Below are positions 1-6,497 of a DNA stretch of 6,497 nucleotides, in pieces. The translations under genes and the position numbers were made by a program. Below the pieces are notes generated by a model. The model worked only from the letters and a program-made list of their open reading frames with translations, did not search any database and had not been told where the DNA came from. Every line of letters starts with the position of its first letter. The stretch's first letter is position 1. This stretch comes from Prevotellaceae bacterium (GTDB lineage Bacteria > Bacteroidota > Bacteroidia > Bacteroidales > Paludibacteraceae). Location of the stretch: contig JAISXJ010000043.1 in the NCBI GenBank assembly GCA_031270565.1, forward strand, positions 1-6,497, given 5' to 3'.

Positions 1-712
1 TTTGCAACGGAAAAATTATTAAACGTACTGTTTAACAGGAACTCGTCTTTAAGTATTCCGTTTACCCGTTCGGCTTTCGCATTTTCGTAGCAATGATTTT
101 GTTCAGTCATACTGATTTGAACATGGTGCTTTGTCAGCAAATCAACATAATCCTTGCAGCAATACTGTACGCCCCTGTCAGAATGATGTATTAACTCCCC
201 ACTGCCTGTGCTTCGCTGTTTAAGCGCCATTTGAAGCGCGTTTAAACCGCCTTCGATGGACAGGCTTCCGGACAAGTCCCAACCAACTATTTTTCGTGAA
301 TAATAGTCGGTTATCAAAAACAGGTACGCAAATCCCGATAAGGTGCGGATATAGGTAATGTCCGACACCCAGCACGCGTTGGGACTCGTTATCTGCCGGT
401 TGTAAAGCAGGTTGCCGTACTTGTGAAAACGATGATACGAGTTCGTAGTACGGGTACTGCTTTTGATGCGCTCAATCAGCAGTCCGTTACGGCGCAAAAT
501 GTCGAAAAACTTATCCCTGCCTATTTTACCGGCCTCAGCCAAGTCTTTTTCGAGCATTTTATACAACTTGCGACCGCCTACCCGAGGCATTTGACGGCGC
601 TGTTCCTGAACCAGTTCAACTACCACAGATTCGCTAAGACTGTGACTATGTTCGCTCTTTAATGAGGCGTAATATCCGCTGCGGGAGATACCAAAGTAAT
701 GGCACGAATGCT

Positions 713-1110
<398 letters not shown>

Positions 1111-1638
1111 ATGAAACACCCCTTAGAACCGTTTCGTTACTGTCCGCGTTGCGGGTCAACGGCATTTGTTGAAAAGAACAGCCGCGCCAAAATATGCAAA
1201 GACTGCCATTTTCAATATTATCTTAATGCTGTGGCAGCTGTGGCGGCATTTATTTTTTCGCCCGACAACGAATTGCTGCTTTGCACACGCGCCAACGAGC
1301 CACATCAGTGGTCGCTTGACCTGCCGGGCGGCTTCGTGGACTTGAACGAAAGCGCCGAAGAGGCAATTGTTCGCGAAATCAACGAAGAGTTGCATCTCGC
1401 CGTAAACAATATTCACTACTGTTTTTCCGTTCCTAACACGTATTTTTATGCTGATTTCACGGTGCGTACACTTGATATGTTTTTTCGGGTTGATATCTCC
1501 GGTCTGTCGGCTATCACATGTGACGACGATGTGGCGCAGGCGGCGTTCTTTCCGCTTGATGCCATTGATGTCAACCGTATCGGATTACCATCCATCAAAC
1601 AGGCTGTGCAACGGCTGATAAATGAATCCAAACTGTAA
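1111..1638 (+). CDS. Zinc-ribbon Nudix hydrolase
   Basis: This is a cytoplasmic Nudix-family pyrophosphohydrolase, an enzyme that splits a nucleoside diphosphate linked to another group using Mg2+ or Mn2+. The 175-residue protein opens with a zinc ribbon, C11-x2-C14 and C29-x2-C32 (YCPRCGS, ICKDCHF). The Nudix fold follows from about residue 40, with the substrate-side stretch QWSLDLPGGFVD (66-77). The Nudix box spans about 74-96: G74, E80, then R88-E89-I-N-E92-E93 carrying the metal-binding glutamates. The usual Gly near the end of the box is His95. The ribbon-plus-Nudix layout recalls NADH pyrophosphatase (NudC), but the SQPWPFPxS motif of that group is absent and the protein is much shorter. 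The substrate is therefore unassigned. The ATG at 1111 puts the ribbon at the N-terminus. It is first in the operon, 18 bp before the TPR gene. Confidence 0.93.
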   Translation: MKHPLEPFRYCPRCGSTAFVEKNSRAKICKDCHFQYYLNAVAAVAAFIFSPDNELLLCTRANEPHQWSLDLPGGFVDLNESAEEAIVREINEELHLAVNNIHYCFSVPNTYFYADFTVRTLDMFFRVDISGLSAITCDDDVAQAAFFPLDAIDVNRIGLPSIKQAVQRLINESKL

Positions 1639-1656
1639 GTATATTTCCCGGATATT

Positions 1657-4600
1657 ATGAAAAAACTGTTTTTCTCCCTAACTGCCGCCATCGTTCTGCA
1701 CGTATGTGGCTTGGCGCAGGAAACCCAAATTCGTGCTGACCACAACTTCCTGTTCAACGAAGGGCGCGACCTCTACAATCAACAAAAGTTCAGCGCTTCA
1801 CGTAAAGCGTTTGAGGTGTATGTCCTGTCGGCAAATCCTAACAGCAGCGCCTATCAAGAGGCACAATACTATATTGCAAGCTGTGCCTACGCCCTGAAAG
1901 ATGATCGCACATCCGACCTGCTCACCGCCTACATAGAAACTTACCCTTATTCTCCAATGAATAATCGGGTCATGTATATGCTCGGACGTCTGGCATTTGA
2001 AAAGGGTAATTATAAACAGGCAGTCAACCATTACAACCAACTCTCCGCCGATGACCTTAACGGCGAGGAGAAGATTGAAATGCTCTTTACGCAAGGGTAT
2101 TCCTATCTGCAGCAGAAGGATTATATCAATGCCAAACAGGCGTTTGTGTCGTTGGATGTCAGTTCGGAAGGAGAATCCTACCGTAACGAAGCGCTCTATT
2201 TTACGGCATACACCGACTACTGTATGGGTGATTACACAACAGCTCTGGAGAATTTTGTGCAATGTACGGGTACCGGCTATGCCGAGCCTGCCGCCTATCA
2301 CACCCTGCAAATCTACGACCAGCTGGGCGAATCGGGCAAGGCTGTGGAAACGGGCAAAGCGCTGGTTCAGCGTTTCCCAAACAGCCCATATAATGCGGAA
2401 GCCTATCGTATTTTGGGAGAATCTTCCTACAGAGAGGGTAATTTTACCGATGCCGTTACCTACCTGAACCGTTACAGCAATCTGGCAGAAAAGGTGCATC
2501 GCAACGACATGTATATGTTGGGATTAGCCTGTTACCAAACCGATAACTGCGCCGCCGCCATTGAACACCTCTCGAAAGTAACCACCCAAACCGACAGTCT
2601 CTCTCAAAATGCCTATCTGCACATTGGGCACTGTCAGTTGAAACTGAATAATTTCAGCAAGGCGCGTATGGCTTATCAAACCGCCTCGCTACAACCGATT
2701 GACAGGGTTGTTCAGGAAGAAGCCCTTTACAATTACGCCATAGTTACCAACAGCACAGGCTCTGTGCTTGGTGAGAGCGTCAAGGCTTTCACCCGCTTTC
2801 TGACCGAATTTCCAAACTCCGGACATACGGACGAAATCTACAGTCATCTGGCAACAGCCTACCTTTCCGAAAAAAATTATGCCGCCGCCTACGAAGCAAT
2901 GAAACAACTCAAATCGAACAATCCCAAACTGGTGCTGGCAAAGGAGTATATCCTTTTTCAGATGGGAGTTTCGGAACTGGCAGAGAAACATTACGACAAG
3001 GCAGAGACATTCTTTTCGCAGTCAATAGCGCTTCATTCGGCAAAATCATTCTCCCAGCAAGCCTATCTATGGCGTGCGGAGGTTTATTATCAGCAGAAAA
3101 ATTATGCCAAATGTCGCGCCGACCTCAATACTTTTCTATCGAAAAAACAGGGACGCTCCTCTGAAGAAACATTGAAGGCATATTATACAATGGCATATAC
3201 CTATTTCGAGGAAGACGCCTATTCCCAATCTTTGACATGGTTGCTAAAATACATCAAAGAGGGTGATAAAAACGACAAAACCATCTATATGGACGTTCTC
3301 AACCGTACCGCAGACTGCTATTTTCACAGACGAGATTTCAAAACCGCCACCGGTTACTATTCCAAAGCCATTGAGGTGTTGCCGCGTATGGCGGATTATG
3401 CCACGTTTCAGAGAGCCTTTATTGCGGGACTGGAAAAGAATTATGCCCAAAAAATCAGAGAACTGGAGACGCTGTTGAAAAACTATCCTGCCTCAAGATA
3501 TGCCGCCAATGCCCGTTATGAGATAGGTCGCGCATACGTGTTGCAGGAAAATTATTCCCAAGCCGTGAAAACCTATCAGGAAGTGATTGCCAAACATTCC
3601 AAAACGCCGCTGGCACGTAAAGCCGCTATCGAAGTGGGGATGATATATACCAATATGAACGAGCATAACAAAGCTATCGAAGCCTATAAAAAGATAGTAA
3701 GCGCCTATCCGGGCAGCGAAGAGGCGCTCACGGCGCTGGAAAGTATGCAGTCGCTTTATGTGGAGGAGAATCGGGTAAACGAGTACACCGCCTATCGGCA
3801 GTCGTTGCGCGGAGCGGGCAACTCGTTGCAAAGGGAACAGGAAGATTCGCTGACCTTTACGGCTGCCGAACGGCTTTATACCAAAAGCGACTATACGGCG
3901 GCGGCAACAGCTTTCGATGGCTACATCAAAAACTTCTGCACGTCAAACAGCTTGCGTTGCGTTACAGCTCTTTATTATCAGGCAGAGAGTTATGTCAGTC
4001 TCAAAGAGTTCGACCGTGCCTTAACCGCTTATGACCGCCTCACGCATATTGACGGCAATCGCCACATGGAACACGCCCTTACGCAGGCTGCCAATATTGC
4101 GTTCGACAAAAAGGATTTCAACGCGGCAGCATCTTATTTCGACCAACTTCAACAGTCGTCCGACAAGCCTGAAACCAAAAGCGCCGCACTGCTCGGAACG
4201 CTGCGTTGCCGTTACCGGCTCAATCAGTATGAGCAGGTTGTTGATGCCGCCAGTCTCATACTTAACGATGTTGCACGCGATGCGAATCGTATCAGGGAGG
4301 CACGCTACTGTCGGGCAAAAGCCTATATTGCCTTGAATGAAGTCAACAGCGCAATCGACGACCTGAAAACCATTACCGCAGATACACGCCACGAAATGGG
4401 TGCAGAGGCAAGTTATTTGCTCGCCGGTCTCTATTTTACAAAAAACAACCTGACCGATGCCGAAACGGAAATTATGCGTCTGCTCAAGGAGGGGTCGCCT
4501 CACCAGTACTGGATAGCACGCAGTTTTGTACTCCTTGCCGACATCTGCATCAACAGGCAGGATGATTTTCAAGCCAAACAGTATCTGCTGAGTTTGCAGG

Positions 4601-4689
4601 AAAACTACAAAACGCATGACGATATTCAACCAATGATTATTCAACGGCTCAACGCCATTGCCAAACGCGAAGGCGAGAAAGTTTACTGA
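1657..4689 (+). CDS. Large secreted tetratricopeptide-repeat (TPR) protein
   Basis: This 1010-residue envelope protein appears to be built almost wholly of TPR-type helical hairpins, which act as scaffolds for binding other proteins. It begins with a signal peptide (MKKLFFSLTAAIVLHVCGLA, likely cut before Gln21). The Cys at 17 is not in a good lipobox (LHVC), so a soluble periplasmic form is more likely than a lipoprotein. TPR-like units run from about residue 30 (NEGRDLYNQQKFSASRKAF) to near the C-terminus. The clearest tandem pair is about 621-690 (YEIGRAYVLQENYSQAVKTY, then MIYTNMNEHNKAIEAYKKIV...YPGS). Many units carry the YPxS/FPNS turn seen in periplasmic TPR proteins such as BamD and CpoB. 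The stretch DYATFQRAFIAGLEKNYAQKI before residue 600 looks family-specific. No enzymatic domain or transmembrane helix was seen after the signal peptide. The ATG at 1657 is supported by the signal peptide directly after it. It lies 18 bp after the Nudix gene and 30 bp before the barrel gene, its likely partner. The exact function is unknown. Confidence 0.92.
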   Translation: MKKLFFSLTAAIVLHVCGLAQETQIRADHNFLFNEGRDLYNQQKFSASRKAFEVYVLSANPNSSAYQEAQYYIASCAYALKDDRTSDLLTAYIETYPYSPMNNRVMYMLGRLAFEKGNYKQAVNHYNQLSADDLNGEEKIEMLFTQGYSYLQQKDYINAKQAFVSLDVSSEGESYRNEALYFTAYTDYCMGDYTTALENFVQCTGTGYAEPAAYHTLQIYDQLGESGKAVETGKALVQRFPNSPYNAEAYRILGESSYREGNFTDAVTYLNRYSNLAEKVHRNDMYMLGLACYQTDNCAAAIEHLSKVTTQTDSLSQNAYLHIGHCQLKLNNFSKARMAYQTASLQPIDRVVQEEALYNYAIVTNSTGSVLGESVKAFTRFLTEFPNSGHTDEIYSHLATAYLSEKNYAAAYEAMKQLKSNNPKLVLAKEYILFQMGVSELAEKHYDKAETFFSQSIALHSAKSFSQQAYLWRAEVYYQQKNYAKCRADLNTFLSKKQGRSSEETLKAYYTMAYTYFEEDAYSQSLTWLLKYIKEGDKNDKTIYMDVLNRTADCYFHRRDFKTATGYYSKAIEVLPRMADYATFQRAFIAGLEKNYAQKIRELETLLKNYPASRYAANARYEIGRAYVLQENYSQAVKTYQEVIAKHSKTPLARKAAIEVGMIYTNMNEHNKAIEAYKKIVSAYPGSEEALTALESMQSLYVEENRVNEYTAYRQSLRGAGNSLQREQEDSLTFTAAERLYTKSDYTAAATAFDGYIKNFCTSNSLRCVTALYYQAESYVSLKEFDRALTAYDRLTHIDGNRHMEHALTQAANIAFDKKDFNAAASYFDQLQQSSDKPETKSAALLGTLRCRYRLNQYEQVVDAASLILNDVARDANRIREARYCRAKAYIALNEVNSAIDDLKTITADTRHEMGAEASYLLAGLYFTKNNLTDAETEIMRLLKEGSPHQYWIARSFVLLADICINRQDDFQAKQYLLSLQENYKTHDDIQPMIIQRLNAIAKREGEKVY

Positions 4690-4719
4690 TTAATGTCTTA
4701 AAGAAAACGGATTTTAAAT

Positions 4720-6497
4720 ATGAAAAAGAGAATAACAGGTTTGTGTATAGCTGTATGTGGCATTATGCTTGCCTCAGCGCAAAGCAAAGACAGCACAATT
4801 ACGCGCAACATTCAGATTGAGCGCAATTACGTACCGGAAGTTATGGAGGCAAAACGCATGAGTATCAGCCCGTCCATCACCGAACCGACAATAGATAAAA
4901 TACCCGCTTATTACAGTGATTATTCGTCGTTAATTATGCCGCCGCCGGTACCGCTTTATCCCGTTGCCCCCGCTCAGTTGTCGTACAGCAACCGTGAGGC
5001 AGCAAAGCCCGGCTTCGCACGTCTGGGAGTTGGTGCGGCGTTTACGTGGCTTGCGGACATCTGGTATCCTATCATTAACAACAGAGACGGTTATTTTGAC
5101 ATCGGCTTGCATCACAACGGTATTGCAACAGTCAGTAAAAGCGACCGCAACAAGCAACTGTACAACACACGTCTTTATTTTAATTTCGTAAAAAACTTCA
5201 ATGCAGGGGCGCTCTATCTTTCTGCCGGTTATAACAACGAAGCCTTTAACTACTACGGTAATGACAGTCTGCGCAATGATGTTTCACGGAGATATATCAA
5301 CACCTTTGAGAATCAAACCGCATACGATTCGCTGTTGTTGTCGGAACAGAGCCTTAATCGCGCTACCGTTGCCGTTGGATTTCGCAACCGCAACCGTTCG
5401 TCAGGCGGCTGGCTCTACGACGCCGGACTGAATTACCATTTACTCACCACACGCGATGCCATTTCCGAACATCAAATTGTCGGACATGCCTCAATGGACG
5501 TTGAATGGGAACAGCATCAAATCAAAATCGACGGTGAAGTACGGACATTTTTCTATAAAACGCCCTATTCAGACGGAACATTTTTCCTGAATTATAACCC
5601 GTCAACACACGCCTATCTGCCGAACAGACAATCCGGTTTTATCTCATCGTGGAAACCCAATGCAGTGGTCGCCGTTCTGCCTGCCTACCTGTTTAACCGA
5701 CGCGGACTTAATCTGCGACTGGGGGTGAAAACATGGCTGAACTTCGGCAAGGGCAGCATTGTCGCTGCCTCTCCCGATATAAAAGCAGGTTATACATTGA
5801 GTAATCTTATCAATATTTACGCCGGCATAACAGGAGATTACAGAGTAAACAGCCTTGACGCTACGCTGAAAGAAAACCGTTATTACGCCATAAATCTCCC
5901 AACCTTGCATAACAGCTATACGCCTTTTGATTTGTTTGCAGGATTCAATCTGCGTCCGCTCACCGGACTGATGATTGAAGGAAGTATCAGCTATCAGATG
6001 GTGCGCAACCAACAGTTTTTCTACAATCAGAGCCACACACCCGACAATTCCATTTTGCCGCTGTCGATTCCCGGAAACACCTTTACCGCCGACTATGCCA
6101 ACGGGACGGTTTTCTACGGCAAGGCACGCATTGCCTACAATCACAAGGAGCGGTTTAATATTCACGCACAGATGCTCTACAACGTATGGCAACTTGACAA
6201 TGCTTCCGACAGCATTGCCATTGGCGCGTGGCACAGGCGCGGACTGGAGATTGGCATCGGCGCAGACCTGAAGTTTGCCGAAAAATGGATTGCGGGAATA
6301 AACTACTTCTATGGCTCAAAAACTTCCGCAAAAATATACGCTGCCGCTACGCCAACGCTCATTACGCTGCCTGCCGTCAATGATTTGAATCTAAGCCTCA
6401 GCTACGTGCTCAATCAACAGTGGAGTCTTTTTGCTCAGTTAAACAACGTTATTGCCATCTCTCCAAAATACAACTATCAATACTGGAATGGCTACGA
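4720..6497 (+). CDS. Outer-membrane beta-barrel protein, TonB-dependent-receptor-like without a plug domain; 3' end outside the window
   Basis: The reading frame is open from ATG 4720 to the window edge (592 codons). A signal peptide (MKKRITGLCIAVCGIMLASA, cut before Gln21) is followed by a periplasmic segment of about 75 residues. That segment contains TITRNIQIERNYVPEVMEAK and ITEPTID, then a proline-rich linker (MPPPVPLYPVAPAQL, about 73-87). From about residue 97 (KPGFARLGVGAAF) alternating polar/hydrophobic strands rich in Tyr, Phe and Asn continue to the end, as in a large outer-membrane barrel. The last part (LNLSLSYVLNQQWSLFAQLNNV...YNYQYWNGY) resembles the final strands of TonB-dependent receptors, so perhaps only 15-25 residues are missing. 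No carboxypeptidase-like domain or typical plug domain is present, so calling it a transporter would be unsafe. It sits 30 bp after the TPR gene with no terminator between, suggesting co-expression and a joint envelope role. Confidence 0.85.
   Translation, partial: MKKRITGLCIAVCGIMLASAQSKDSTITRNIQIERNYVPEVMEAKRMSISPSITEPTIDKIPAYYSDYSSLIMPPPVPLYPVAPAQLSYSNREAAKPGFARLGVGAAFTWLADIWYPIINNRDGYFDIGLHHNGIATVSKSDRNKQLYNTRLYFNFVKNFNAGALYLSAGYNNEAFNYYGNDSLRNDVSRRYINTFENQTAYDSLLLSEQSLNRATVAVGFRNRNRSSGGWLYDAGLNYHLLTTRDAISEHQIVGHASMDVEWEQHQIKIDGEVRTFFYKTPYSDGTFFLNYNPSTHAYLPNRQSGFISSWKPNAVVAVLPAYLFNRRGLNLRLGVKTWLNFGKGSIVAASPDIKAGYTLSNLINIYAGITGDYRVNSLDATLKENRYYAINLPTLHNSYTPFDLFAGFNLRPLTGLMIEGSISYQMVRNQQFFYNQSHTPDNSILPLSIPGNTFTADYANGTVFYGKARIAYNHKERFNIHAQMLYNVWQLDNASDSIAIGAWHRRGLEIGIGADLKFAEKWIAGINYFYGSKTSAKIYAAATPTLITLPAVNDLNLSLSYVLNQQWSLFAQLNNVIAISPKYNYQYWNGY

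Noticed and set aside
423..662. 79-codon open frame on the plus strand
   Set aside because: It lies antisense to the clearly conserved IS3 OrfB and shows no recognisable motif, so it is a shadow.
1657..1719. Lipoprotein signal in the TPR protein (Cys17)
   Set aside because: The preceding residues are LHV, which do not fit a lipobox because small residues are expected just before Cys. A normal signal-peptidase I site after LA (before Gln21) fits better.
1798..2499. 233-codon open frame on the minus strand inside the TPR gene
   Set aside because: The plus strand has a convincing TPR protein across it. The minus-strand product has no domain pattern, and long antisense frames are common opposite codon-biased genes.
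4021..4644. 207-codon open frame on the minus strand opposite the 3' part of the TPR gene
   Set aside because: Antisense shadow with no credible start context, motif or signal. The TPR pattern continues on the plus strand throughout.
5644..6234. 196-codon open frame on the minus strand within the barrel gene
   Set aside because: Antisense to a continuous beta-barrel reading frame, with no coherent domain in the product.

Overview
This window looks like a chromosomal stretch from a member of the Bacteroidota, probably the Bacteroidales. Four things point there. Upstream of the first gene is a Bacteroidota-type -7 promoter element (TAnnTTTG, seen as TATCTTTG). The start codons lack good Shine-Dalgarno sequences. 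A very large secreted TPR protein is followed directly by an outer-membrane beta-barrel protein. The IS3-type transposase at the left edge is of a kind common in these genomes. This assignment comes from reading alone, with no database search.

Left part (1 to about 886, minus strand): the remains of an IS3-family insertion sequence. OrfB, with an integrase-type DDE catalytic domain, is open from 770 to the window edge and its D, D(35)E residues are all visible. OrfA survives only as a C-terminal stub with an internal amber stop. The A9 slippery run that would join the two frames by a -1 shift is still present. The N-terminal half of OrfA and that end of the element are gone. The break lies against a perfect array of eight CTATTCA heptamers (887-942).

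Middle (943-1110): a 168-bp gene-free stretch holding the probable promoter and leader of the rightward operon.

Right part (1111 to the window end, plus strand): three closely spaced genes with gaps of 18 and 30 bp and no visible terminator between them. They are a zinc-ribbon Nudix hydrolase (175 aa), a secreted 1010-aa tetratricopeptide-repeat protein, and an outer-membrane beta-barrel protein related to the barrel part of TonB-dependent receptors. The barrel gene runs off the right edge, probably only slightly short of its end. The TPR protein and the barrel very likely act together in the cell envelope: TPRs are protein-interaction scaffolds, and both proteins carry signal peptides. The Nudix enzyme is cytoplasmic and may only share the transcript. 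The most interesting item is the TPR plus plug-less barrel pair, whose function I cannot assign. The rest is ordinary chromosomal content with a decayed mobile element beside it.
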